Assembly: GCA_037444165.1 (NCBI GenBank) | Contig: JBBIMX010000002.1 | Coordinates: 33,339-97,338 of the forward strand | Direction: 5' to 3' | Source: CALIBK01 sp037444165 | GTDB taxonomy: Bacteria > Desulfobacterota > BSN033 > UBA1163 | Length of the DNA stretch: 64,000 nucleotides | In this document: positions 7,894-16,016 of the stretch, piece after piece | Layout of the letters: each line of letters starts with the position of its first letter | Position numbering within the stretch: position 1 is the first letter of the stretch | Notes under the pieces: generated by a model | What the model was told of the DNA's origin: nothing | The model's input: the letters and a program-made list of their open reading frames with translations, nothing else | The model's database searches: none | Program-made: the position numbers and the translations under genes

Positions 7894-8794
7894 ACTTCAC
7901 CTTCTTGAGAAAATCAGAAAACACCTTTTCAAGATCTTCCTCCCTCTCAAAGCCCACCGCACCCAAAAGATAGAACCCCTTCTGAAGAATGAGAATCCTT
8001 CCTTGATATGGGTCTATCCCAGAAACTTCTGCTTTTCCAAAACGAGCATGAGGAGAAGCAAGAATCTTTCCCCTCTTTGCCATATCGGTCTTGAAGGAAT
8101 TCAGGGTTTCTCCCGCCTCCTTGGAATCTTTAAAAACCGACAAAAAGAGATGAAATTCCTTTCCTTCGATTCCTTTTTCACCCGAATAGAGACCTTGAAA
8201 ACCCTGTTTTAAGAATTCCCGTCCCAGAAGTCCCTTTGGGAAATATTGGAGGGAACCCGGTTTTAGGCCCCTTTGGGGGAAGAAAGAGATTTCTCTGGGA
8301 GGGGGTGAATGATCCGAAATCCTATTGGAAACTCTTAGCGCCCATTCCTTTAGAAGCTCGGGATTGGATTCTGTGGCATAGAGCATCACAAAGTATCTTC
8401 CCTTATAAAAGAAACCTGAATTTTCATCAAAGTAAGAATCCAGCCCGATCCCTCCCGGCCGATCTTCGCTCCGAAATCTTGAGAAGATTCCAAAGGCGTT
8501 GAGGACATTTCCCATATCATAGAGATCCATTTCTATCTGAGTTTGATTCTTCTTTCTATGCTGATAAATCACAAAGACAGAACTTTGAAAACCATATTGA
8601 ATAAAGAGTTCCGCCTGACCATTGATGTGTTCGAAAAGGGTCTTCTTATTATAGGTTCGAGGTCCTTCCATCAATCTCCAGCCTTCGGGAAGACCCTTCA
8701 GAGGAAGGAGGGTTTCTAAAGACCCCCCGAAAGAAACCTCACCTCCCATAAAGAAAGACATCGCTAAAACAAATGTCAGGATTCTTAAGATCAT
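7892..8794 (-). CDS. DUF6599-family exported protein
   Basis: 300 residues with an N-terminal signal sequence (MILRILTFVLAMSFFMGG, then a small-residue stretch). The body has LPEGWRLMEGPRTYN, then FEHINGQAELFIQYGFQS, features I associate with the DUF6599 family of unknown function. No catalytic motif is evident. It is probably periplasmic or lipid-associated, although no lipobox Cys is visible. The MITE copy 1 inserted in its stop codon, leaving the protein sequence unchanged. It is convergent with the haem kinase and upstream of nothing on its own strand within 50 bp. Confidence 0.7.
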   Translation of the reverse strand: MILRILTFVLAMSFFMGGEVSFGGSLETLLPLKGLPEGWRLMEGPRTYNKKTLFEHINGQAELFIQYGFQSSVFVIYQHRKKNQTQIEMDLYDMGNVLNAFGIFSRFRSEDRPGGIGLDSYFDENSGFFYKGRYFVMLYATESNPELLKEWALRVSNRISDHSPPPREISFFPQRGLKPGSLQYFPKGLLGREFLKQGFQGLYSGEKGIEGKEFHLFLSVFKDSKEAGETLNSFKTDMAKRGKILASPHARFGKAEVSGIDPYQGRILILQKGFYLLGAVGFEREEDLEKVFSDFLKKVK

Positions 8795-8847
8795 TTCCTT
8801 CTCCTTTTTAAGAGGTAAAGCCTCCTCCTTTAAGCCTGGATCAAGAA

Positions 8848-9984
8848 TTAGGCCAACCTCTCAATTTGAATCAACTTAGCTTTAAGGTCAATTCCATGTC
8901 TACAAAGGACAGAACAGGCCAGGCATTCTTTGCAGACCTGAAGAGCGTTCATGACTTCTTCGTTAAAAAAATCTCTCTTAAGAGCATCCTCTTCATATCC
9001 ATCGAGATAGGCCCATATTCTTATCAAATCCTGAGGATAGATTCCTGAAGGACACTCTCCCAGGCAACCTCCACAAAACGTGCAGATCCTTCCTTTTAAG
9101 AAGGCTTGATACCGTTTTAAAATAGAGAGATCCTCTGACGTGAGGGAGGTTCCCATCACTCCGACACACTCCTCAATCTGTTCGATTGTCGTCACCCCAG
9201 GAACTGCAGCAGACACGTAGGAATCCATGAGAATGTATTTAAGGGCTGCCTGATGAGGGGTGAGTCCTCCCATCTTCTCTTTTTTATAGCCACCTGCCTG
9301 GGTCTTCATCGCAATGATCCCGACCCCTGCCCGAGCGGCCTGAGCGACAGCCTCTTTTAAATCCTTAGAATGGGTGAAATTGTAAGCGACCAGAATGACA
9401 TCGTGGTAATCTGTCTTGGAGGCTTCCCGTAAAAGGGTAGCCATATGGCTATGGGTAGAAAATCCTGTGAACCGGGCCTTTCCCTCTTTCTTCATCATTG
9501 TCATAAAGTCGTAAAGGGAAGGATTAGAAACCTCCTCAGGAGAGTGTAGGTTATGCCACAGAAGGATATCGATATAATCGGTTCGAAGCCTTCTCAGGCT
9601 TCTCTCTACAGAAGCACGCATCTTCTTTTCCTCACCCGGATGAACCTTTGTTTGAATGAACACCTTATCCCGTTTCCCCTTGAATACCTCTCCCACCATC
9701 TCCTCATTTCGGCCCCGCATATAACAGTCGGCCGTATCATACAGATTCACCCCTAAATCATAAGCCCGATGGAGAACCGCCGGATTGCTGCAATTCATAA
9801 CTCCCATACTGACGGAGGTGACTCTCAATCCTGTTCTCCCAAGAGTTCGATATTCGAGAAGGGGCCTCTTCTCATTTTTTACATCGAACTGTTTTCCCTT
9901 TATGATTCCCGGGAAGTGGATTCCCAGAAGTAAAGAGGGAAACCATTTGATCAATTCTCTTCTTCCAACCTTTGCTAAACCCAT
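8848..9984 (-). CDS. aldo/keto reductase with C-terminal 4Fe-4S dicluster domain, possible Tat substrate
   Basis: I choose the ATG at 9984 because AAAGGAG lies just upstream, rather than an extended start at 10047. The 378-residue protein starts MGLAKVGRRELIKWF followed by a hydrophobic stretch, resembling a twin-arginine signal. The AKR barrel shows YRTLGRTGLRVTSVSMG and the catalytic-type YDTADCYMRGRNEE and LLWHNLHSP. The C-terminal ferredoxin-like region carries CTFCGGCLGECPSG and CKECLACSVLCRHG. Such AKR-ferredoxin fusions are common in anaerobes, but their substrates are mostly unknown. It is divergent from the deacetylase gene. Confidence 0.85.
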   Translation of the reverse strand: MGLAKVGRRELIKWFPSLLLGIHFPGIIKGKQFDVKNEKRPLLEYRTLGRTGLRVTSVSMGVMNCSNPAVLHRAYDLGVNLYDTADCYMRGRNEEMVGEVFKGKRDKVFIQTKVHPGEEKKMRASVERSLRRLRTDYIDILLWHNLHSPEEVSNPSLYDFMTMMKKEGKARFTGFSTHSHMATLLREASKTDYHDVILVAYNFTHSKDLKEAVAQAARAGVGIIAMKTQAGGYKKEKMGGLTPHQAALKYILMDSYVSAAVPGVTTIEQIEECVGVMGTSLTSEDLSILKRYQAFLKGRICTFCGGCLGECPSGIYPQDLIRIWAYLDGYEEDALKRDFFNEEVMNALQVCKECLACSVLCRHGIDLKAKLIQIERLA

Positions 9985-10123
9985 TTTTTCTCCTTTAAGT
10001 GAAGGATATTTGATGATATTATGACCTTCTTTCGTCCTTTTTTTCAATGGGATGAAAAAAACAGATTGATAACGATTCGAAGAACATGTTATTTTTGAAA
10101 AAGATTTGGAAACAGGGGGAGGG

Positions 10124-10963
10124 ATGAAAACAGGGGTTTTTTTTCATCCAGAGTTCGCAAAAGGAGACTGGCCGGTGATCGGCAATAAGTATCGGAATTT
10201 TCCGGGAGTCCTGAAAGAGATCCTGGCCATGGAAGGGGTTCAACTGTTCGAACCCAAACCGGTCGATGAATCAGTGCTCCTTAAAGTCCACACAGAGGCC
10301 CACCTGAAAGAAGTCAAGAGGGCCTGGTACTACAGAGGGGCCTCCCTGTCGGTGGGAGGTTGTGTAGAGGCAACAGAAAAACTGGCTACTGGAGAGCTTC
10401 AGAATGCCCTGGTCTTCGCCGTGGCCGCGGGTCACCATGCAGAACCTAACTACGCCTGGGGTGGGACCTATCTCTCCTGTATCGGTCCTTCGGTCGTCCA
10501 TGTTCGAGAAAAATTCTCAATCAGGCGATTTGCTATTATGGATACGGATAGCCACCACGGAAATGGGACAAGGGCGGTATTCCGAAACGATCCGGAGGTG
10601 TTACATGTGTGTTTTTGCGATTACCATCGAATCGAGAATCACGGAACAAAAATAGATGTGGATGTCGGCTATCAAACCAACGACGAGGAGTATCTTGAAA
10701 AGGTCCGGCATCATTTTTTCAATCGGGTAAGAGAATTTGAGCCCTTTATGATCTTTCACAACTTGGGTCATGACACCTGTGAGGGGGATTATGGAGATAG
10801 GGGATTGAGTCGGGAGTTTTTCCTTCATCTGGCTGAGGAAACTGCAAAAGTGGCCAAAGAGGTCTGTGAAGGGCGATATCTCATTATCACCCACGGGGGA
10901 TATCTTACTGAAGTGACAGAATATATCTTCCCAAAAATCTTGGAGATTCTTATAAAAGTTTGA
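10124..10963 (+). CDS. histone-deacetylase-family (AcuC/HDAC-like) zinc hydrolase
   Basis: Start taken at ATG 10124, directly after a purine-rich AGGGGGAGGG; a TTG at 10106 is the alternative. About 279 residues. Class-II HDAC fold motifs are seen: GHHAEPNYAWGG (active-site His pair), DTDSHHGNGT (zinc Asp/His), and GHDTCEGDYGD with the third metal Asp. Members deacetylate acetoin-utilisation enzymes, polyamines or lysines in the cytoplasm. No acetoin genes are nearby, so the substrate is open. Confidence 0.85.
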   Translation: MKTGVFFHPEFAKGDWPVIGNKYRNFPGVLKEILAMEGVQLFEPKPVDESVLLKVHTEAHLKEVKRAWYYRGASLSVGGCVEATEKLATGELQNALVFAVAAGHHAEPNYAWGGTYLSCIGPSVVHVREKFSIRRFAIMDTDSHHGNGTRAVFRNDPEVLHVCFCDYHRIENHGTKIDVDVGYQTNDEEYLEKVRHHFFNRVREFEPFMIFHNLGHDTCEGDYGDRGLSREFFLHLAEETAKVAKEVCEGRYLIITHGGYLTEVTEYIFPKILEILIKV

Positions 10964-11023
10964 ACCGAAATTGATTCTTTAATCTTTTTGAATTATAAGA
11001 GGAGGGAAAAGGGGAGGTGAATT

Positions 11024-11431
11024 ATGAGGGAATATACGAAAGAGCATGCTCGCTCCGGAATTGACGTCCCCCTGCCGAAAATCGAATGTTTTGAAAATCA
11101 ATTCAAGAACTATGAGATCACCATTTCCATACCTGAGTTTACCTCCGTCTGTCCTCGAACTGGACTCCCGGACTTTGGAACGATAACGATTCAATATGTT
11201 CCAGATAAGTGGTGTGCTGAGTTGAAGTCCCTTAAGATGTACATCCTCGGTTACCGTAATCTGGGAATCTTTTATGAAAATGCGGTCAATCGTATCCTGA
11301 GAGATTTCGTTAAGGCCTGTAAGCCCATCCGGGCCATCGTGAAAGGGGAATTCAATGTCCGAGGAGGAATGAAAAGTACGATCGAAGCCTCCTATCCCTC
11401 ACGGCTCCTAAAAAGTAGAAGGCAACGATGA
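11024..11431 (+). CDS. queF: preQ0 reductase (NADPH-dependent 7-cyano-7-deazaguanine reductase)
   Basis: 135 residues, the unimodular QueF type. Seen: the nucleophilic Cys43 and proton donor Asp50 in FTSVCPRTGLPDFG, and the substrate-binding ELKSLKMY. A GGGGAGG ribosome site lies 7 bases before the ATG. The enzyme reduces preQ0 to preQ1 for queuosine tRNA modification. It overlaps arsC by 4 bp although the functions are unrelated. No other queuosine genes are in the window. Confidence 0.93.
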   Translation: MREYTKEHARSGIDVPLPKIECFENQFKNYEITISIPEFTSVCPRTGLPDFGTITIQYVPDKWCAELKSLKMYILGYRNLGIFYENAVNRILRDFVKACKPIRAIVKGEFNVRGGMKSTIEASYPSRLLKSRRQR

Positions 11432-11877
11432 AACCTAAAAAAAGGGTTCTTTTCATCTGTACAGCCAACTCAGCCCGAAGTCAGATGGCGGAGGGATTTT
11501 TGAACCATCTGGGCCAAGACCACTGGAGAGCTGAAAGCGCGGGTCTTTTTTCCTCCTTTGTTCATCCCCTGGCCATTCGGGTGATGGAGGAGACAGGGAT
11601 CGATATCTCAAAACAGAGGTCAAAATCTTTAGACCAATTTCTTGGCCAAGAGTTTGACTATCTGATTACCCTCTGTGACTATGCCGCCCAGACCTGTCCT
11701 GTTTTCCCGGGTCACGGGAAACGTCTTCATTGGTCCCTCGAAGATCCCGCCGGAGCGATGGGAACGATGGAAGAAAGGCTTAATGTGTTTAGAAGGGTTA
11801 GGGATGAAATTAGAGTCCGAATCGAAGAATTCCTGAAAGCCCATCCTTCTGAAGAAATTAAAAATCCATCCTCTTAA
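11428..11877 (+). CDS. arsC: thioredoxin-type arsenate reductase / low-molecular-weight phosphatase fold
   Basis: 149 residues. The phosphatase loop CTANSAR (Cys11 to Arg17) is followed by SQMAEGFLNHLG, and two further cysteines lie in TLCDYAAQTCP, the pair that shuttles the disulfide in thioredoxin-coupled ArsC. The enzyme converts arsenate to arsenite. It overlaps queF by an ATGA. It is about 33 kb from the ArsR/ArsP operon at 45 kb, which could supply export. Its 3' end overlaps the convergent phosphatase gene by 20 bp. Confidence 0.88.
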   Translation: MKPKKRVLFICTANSARSQMAEGFLNHLGQDHWRAESAGLFSSFVHPLAIRVMEETGIDISKQRSKSLDQFLGQEFDYLITLCDYAAQTCPVFPGHGKRLHWSLEDPAGAMGTMEERLNVFRRVRDEIRVRIEEFLKAHPSEEIKNPSS

Positions 11878-12499
11878 ATTCATTTTTTAACGGTCTTAGA
11901 TGGCAGGTTTCATTCATCAATGCAAGGTAATATTTTCCTTTTTGATAACGAATCAAGTTGATGGCTGTCGTGTCCTGAATGATCTGCCAGAAATGAGAAT
12001 TATCTAAGCCCAGAATCCCACAAAGAAGAACCTTATTGACGACCCGATGGGACACCAGAACAATCGTCCCTTCCGGATGAAGGCGGATGACCTCTTCAAG
12101 GGCCGCCATGGCTCGTTCCCTAACCTCGTCCAATGTTTCCCCTCCTGAAATTCTCGCTCGATGAGGTTCCTCCCTCCAGAGTCGATACGTTTCTGGATCC
12201 ATTCTTTTAATCTCTTGATGGGGATGCCCCTCCCACTTCCCAAAACTCATATCCATAATTCCCTGAAGAGGCTGAACCCGAATCCCATGAGGTTGAGCAA
12301 TCCTCTCTGCGGTCTGCCAGGCTCGGGAAAGGGGACTCGAATAAATGGCATCGATCTTTATCTCCTTAAAGTAGAATCCCGCAAGCTCTGCCTGTTTTAA
12401 CCCGATTTCATCGAGGGGAACATCGCTTCGACCTCTAAAAATTTCTTCTCGATTCCATGCCGTTTGTCCATGTCTCACCAGATAGATATCAGTCATCAT
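11858..12499 (-). CDS. histidine phosphatase family protein (CobC / phosphoglycerate mutase-like)
   Basis: 213 residues with the family signature LVRHGQTAWN near residue 7, the conserved SSPLSRAWQTAERIA, and the second catalytic His in VSHRVVNK. Candidate activities are alpha-ribazole-5'-phosphate phosphatase (CobC, cobalamin nucleotide loop) or a general phosphatase; the sequence alone does not separate these. The next gene on the strand, 13 bp upstream, is a zinc alcohol dehydrogenase, which gives no clear pathway hint. Confidence 0.85.
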   Translation of the reverse strand: MMTDIYLVRHGQTAWNREEIFRGRSDVPLDEIGLKQAELAGFYFKEIKIDAIYSSPLSRAWQTAERIAQPHGIRVQPLQGIMDMSFGKWEGHPHQEIKRMDPETYRLWREEPHRARISGGETLDEVRERAMAALEEVIRLHPEGTIVLVSHRVVNKVLLCGILGLDNSHFWQIIQDTTAINLIRYQKGKYYLALMNETCHLRPLKNEFKRMDF

Positions 12500-12512
12500 T
12501 CCATCCTTTCTT

Positions 12513-13523
12513 TTAAAGGGATTCAGAAACCCTTAAGACAGCAGAACCTCGAATCTTTCCCTGTTTTAAAAGGCTCAAGGCCCTGTTGGCCTCTTCCAAT
12601 TTAAACTCCTGAACTTCAGGAAGGATGGGAATCTCAGCCGCAAGGTTGAGGAACTCCTGGGCATCCCTTCGGGTCAGATTAGCGACACTTTTCATTTCTT
12701 TTTCGTCCCAGAGGAGCTGAGCATAATCAAGAGGAGGAATCGGATTTCGTTTTCGAATCACGGCCATCACTAACCTTCCCCCTTTTTCCAGAACGTTCAG
12801 GGCTATAGGAACCGTCTCTCCAACCGGTGTAAAATCGATCGCACAATGGACCTTCTTAGGAGGAACCTCGTCCGGTCTTCCTACCCAGGAGGCCCCCAAT
12901 TTTTGGGCCAGTTTCTGATGCTCCTCTCCTCTGGTAAAGACAAACACCTCCATTCCCCAGTGCCTGGCCACCTGAATGACGATATGGGCAGATGCCCCGA
13001 ATCCAAAAAGTCCTATCCTTTGTCCCTTTTTCATCTTTGCCAATCTGATATCCCTATAACCAATCGCCCCGGCACAGAGAAGAGGCGCCGCTTCCGGGTC
13101 AGAAAAACGTGAGGGAATGAGATAGGCATAATCCTCTGAAACGACCATATATTCTGCATATCCTCCATAGGCATCACATCCCGTCCCTTTAAATTCGAGG
13201 CAGAGGTTCTCCTCTCCTTCCTGGCAGAATTCGCATCTCCCACAGGCAGAATAAATCCAGCCTACTCCTACCCGATCCCCCTTCTTAAATCGTTGAGCCA
13301 TTGGGCCAACCTCCATCACCCTTCCTATCACCTGATGTCCCAAGATCATCGGAAGTTTGGGTGGAAGTCTCCCTTCGATTTCATCGAGTTCAGTATGACA
13401 GATCCCACAGACAGAGACCTTAATCAGTATCTCCTTGGGACCAGGAAAAGGATCAGGCCAACCTTCCATTTTCAAAGGCTCTTTCTCGATCGGGGATATC
13501 TCTCTCAGAACCATCGCTTTCAT
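12513..13523 (-). CDS. zinc-dependent alcohol dehydrogenase family protein
   Basis: The start is placed at MKAMVLREISP (13523), 4 bp after the upstream radical SAM stop, with AAGGA upstream; a longer frame would reach 13586 and overlap that gene. 336 residues of medium-chain dehydrogenase. Seen: catalytic zinc ligands in CGICHTELDEIEG and GHQVIG, the four structural-zinc cysteines in CGRCEFCQEGEENLC, and the Rossmann GLFGFGASAH. It resembles the AdhP/YahK-like group acting on small alcohols or aldehydes with NAD(P). Confidence 0.88.
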   Translation of the reverse strand: MKAMVLREISPIEKEPLKMEGWPDPFPGPKEILIKVSVCGICHTELDEIEGRLPPKLPMILGHQVIGRVMEVGPMAQRFKKGDRVGVGWIYSACGRCEFCQEGEENLCLEFKGTGCDAYGGYAEYMVVSEDYAYLIPSRFSDPEAAPLLCAGAIGYRDIRLAKMKKGQRIGLFGFGASAHIVIQVARHWGMEVFVFTRGEEHQKLAQKLGASWVGRPDEVPPKKVHCAIDFTPVGETVPIALNVLEKGGRLVMAVIRKRNPIPPLDYAQLLWDEKEMKSVANLTRRDAQEFLNLAAEIPILPEVQEFKLEEANRALSLLKQGKIRGSAVLRVSESL

Positions 13524-13527
13524 CGTT

Positions 13528-15225
13528 TCATCCTTCCGACAGGATTTCTTTTCCATTCCCATGGGCTTTGAGAATGGGTTTTTCAAAGGCTTGTTCGAAA
13601 AAAAGGTGGATCACTTTCTTCGAGGTCCTTTCTTTCACAAAGATCAGTTCATCGTTCTCTTTTCTTAAACTGAAAAAGACCCCCTCTTCGATAAGGGAAA
13701 GGAGGAGCCGTTTCCATATCTCATCCCTATTGCGAGGAGTGGGACTTTTTAGGAACTGATAAAGATCCCTCCATGTTACCCCTTCTTCTATCTCCTCTTT
13801 GTCCATCTTTCCTTTTATAAAATTGATCGCCCTCACCAAACGGAGAAGGGTGGCCAGATCAAGGCGATCAAATTCCTCTGTTTCTATCGGCATTGCAGTG
13901 GATCGCCATTGAATGGGAGAAGGGGGAAGAAAACGGTTCTCTTTACAATAATGAAAAAGGGGAGTCCCGGGGGTAGGATAGTAAAGGCTCGGTCCTACAA
14001 GAACTCTCTTTCCCATTAAGTATGACAACGTTTCTACCATCTCCTCAAGGTTCTGTCCGGGGATCCCAAAAATGGCGTAGGCTATGACATTGAGATGGGC
14101 CCTCTTCGCTTCTCTGAGAACCTCTTCAAATTCCTCCTTCGGTTTTGGCCTATTGAGCCTCTCTTTTGAAGACTGGCTTTTACTCACAAAGGAAAGGTTA
14201 ATCGTTTGAAATCCTGCTTTCTTCATCAGCTCTAAAAGCTCTCTATCTAACGAGGCATAGGAGAGTCCATTCATGGCAAAAAGCTCAAGTCTTCCCTCTC
14301 CAAAATGTTCAAGGATGAGTCTCATTAGACTCTTTGCTCTTTTCAGGTCAAAAGTCAAATTATCATCTTCGATATCAAATACCTCAATTCCGTAACGCTG
14401 ATAACATTCCTTCATCTCGTCCAGGATGTTTTCAGGGCTTCTCGATCTAAAAATCGAACCCATGACAATGGGGGTTGAGCAATAGGCACATTGATGGGGA
14501 CAACCCCGGCTGGTTATGATCATGGTCACCCTTTTTCTGTGGATTCGATAGGAGTCCGGGGAGGTAAGATCCCTCGCAGGGAATCGAAGAGAATCCAGAT
14601 TTTCAATATAACTCATTAAAGGGTTTATTTGAATCTCTCCGCCCCATCGATAACCAATCCCATCTATCCCATTCCATTTATTGAACTCCCCTTTTTCATA
14701 TTTTCTTATGAGAATTGGAAAGCGTTCTTCTCCTTCCCCGAGTAGGACTAAATCCACAAAAGGGGAGCGAAGAACGCCTGTAGGGTCAACAGAGATATGA
14801 GAGCCTCCCATCACGACTTTTATTCTTGGATTTACCTCCTTAATCAATTGAGCCACTCGAAGAGCCTCCCGATGATACGGGGTAAAGAGGGAAGAAATTC
14901 CGAAGAGGTCAGGCCTCGACTCCTCAATCTTCTTCTTAATCTCATCCCATTCTAATCCGAAATGGTAGTAGCCGGAATAGAGTTTAAAAGGGCTTTGATC
15001 ATCAAATGGATAGAAATCGGAAAGGTAGTTCAGTTCTTGAGGCACTGGGATGGAGCTCTTCTTTTTTAATCTTAAGTCCCATATCTCGACTTCATGGCCT
15101 TCCCCTCTTAAAGAGGCAGCTAAGTAAAGAAGCCCGATGGGTTGACTTCTACTCGAGGTATGATAAAAATCCTCAATCGGTGGCTGAATAAGAACGATCT
15201 TCACGATGAATAAAATTATAAGCAC
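13528..15225 (-). CDS. B12-binding-domain radical SAM protein
   Basis: 565 residues. The N-terminal cobalamin-binding Rossmann-like region starts IVLIQPPIEDFYHTSSRSQP and includes MGGSHISVDP; the radical SAM domain has SRGCPHQCAYCST (CxxxCxxC) near residue 238, followed by an elp3-like barrel; the C-terminal third is unassigned. The family performs B12-dependent methylations or ring rearrangements, often on lipids, hopanoids or peptides, and often cannot be assigned further. The start is uncertain: no strong ribosome site is seen, and a GTG at 15204 (VKIVLIQPP) is equally plausible. Confidence 0.85.
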   Translation of the reverse strand: MLIILFIVKIVLIQPPIEDFYHTSSRSQPIGLLYLAASLRGEGHEVEIWDLRLKKKSSIPVPQELNYLSDFYPFDDQSPFKLYSGYYHFGLEWDEIKKKIEESRPDLFGISSLFTPYHREALRVAQLIKEVNPRIKVVMGGSHISVDPTGVLRSPFVDLVLLGEGEERFPILIRKYEKGEFNKWNGIDGIGYRWGGEIQINPLMSYIENLDSLRFPARDLTSPDSYRIHRKRVTMIITSRGCPHQCAYCSTPIVMGSIFRSRSPENILDEMKECYQRYGIEVFDIEDDNLTFDLKRAKSLMRLILEHFGEGRLELFAMNGLSYASLDRELLELMKKAGFQTINLSFVSKSQSSKERLNRPKPKEEFEEVLREAKRAHLNVIAYAIFGIPGQNLEEMVETLSYLMGKRVLVGPSLYYPTPGTPLFHYCKENRFLPPSPIQWRSTAMPIETEEFDRLDLATLLRLVRAINFIKGKMDKEEIEEGVTWRDLYQFLKSPTPRNRDEIWKRLLLSLIEEGVFFSLRKENDELIFVKERTSKKVIHLFFEQAFEKPILKAHGNGKEILSEG

Positions 15226-15556
15226 ATCTGAAAGCCTTTGTCCACCGGGAATCCATCACTTAAACACCCATTTCTATGATGGATCGATTTACGTTCTATG
15301 GGTTTCGTAGATACTCCTGTCGTTCTTAAAATGTTTCCCCCTTCGGGGAGGGAATAGACTCAACTCATAGAGAGACCTCGATTAGAATCACTGTATAAAT
15401 TTTAGAAAAATAATAACTATCTAAAATAGTTGATAGAATTTCTTTGGTATAATATTATTGTATAAATAAAAAATACATTTATTCTATTTCAAAAAATACT
15501 TTCATAAAAATTTAAATAATTTTAAATAGATAAATTTGAATTAAAACATGTGATTT
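15226..15556. other. AT-rich intergenic region without a recognisable gene
   Basis: About 330 bp, strongly AT-rich from 15400 onwards, between the radical SAM start and a sigma-54 promoter. A TATAAT-like hexamer occurs near 15448 (ggtataatatt). No coding frame, RNA gene or terminator could be supported. It could hold the radical SAM promoter on the minus strand and binding sites for an enhancer-binding activator serving the sigma-54 promoter. Confidence 0.5.
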
Positions 15557-15574
15557 TTGGCACATTATGTGCAT
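15557..15574 (+). promoter_or_regulatory. sigma-54 (-24/-12) promoter
   Basis: TTGGCACATTATGTGCAT has the invariant GG (15559-15560) and GC (15571-15572) separated by exactly 10 bases, and matches TGGCAC at the -24 box. Transcription would start near 15584, 20 bases before the ATG of the small membrane protein. An NtrC-type activator with an intact GAFTGA loop is encoded at 27935-29308. Confidence 0.75.
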
Positions 15575-15603
15575 AATTCTTATTTAAGAAAGGGGGAGTG
15601 AAT

Positions 15604-15816
15604 ATGTTTAAACTCAGTGCTTCTAATATCGTTGGCTTAATTATTCTCATGTGCATTCTCGCAGCAATGGTTTCAATCGCAATAATGCAGGTGGTCAGGA
15701 CCGTGGAAGACATTGGCCCTATGATTTATATTATTGGAGGTGCAGTGGCACTTACGGGAATTATTATTCCCGTAATGCTCATCATTCTCATAAACCATCT
15801 AAAGAAAATGAGCTAA
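15604..15816 (+). CDS. small two-helix membrane protein, unknown function
   Basis: 70 residues starting at ATG 15604, with AGGGGGAG 6 bases upstream. Two hydrophobic helices (about residues 7-29 and 38-63) are joined by VVRTVEDIGP, and the end is basic (NHLKKMS). No family is recognised. It stands alone behind a sigma-54 promoter, in an AT-rich island, with about 200 bp before the next gene. A small membrane peptide under sigma-54 control suggests a stress or starvation response (compare phage-shock-type proteins), but nothing in the sequence ties it to a known one. Confidence 0.7.
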   Translation: MFKLSASNIVGLIILMCILAAMVSIAIMQVVRTVEDIGPMIYIIGGAVALTGIIIPVMLIILINHLKKMS

Positions 15817-16016
15817 CCCGTTTTTTCTTAAAATAGAGGGCTTTTAAAATATAGGTGAAAAAACACTTCCTTTCCTTTTCTATTTCTTAAATCCCTAATT
15901 CAAAACACCTCTCTAAAAACGAAATAAGTAAAATTAACTACTGGAAATTCATGCTTTAAAAAAGTTATAAGGATTATACTTTTAATCGCTTAAGTGAAAT
16001 AGAAGGAGAGGACAGA

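Noticed and set aside
7547..8212. 221-residue frame on + after the kinase gene
   Set aside because: It overlaps the kinase, the MITE and the DUF6599 gene, and has no plausible protein features.
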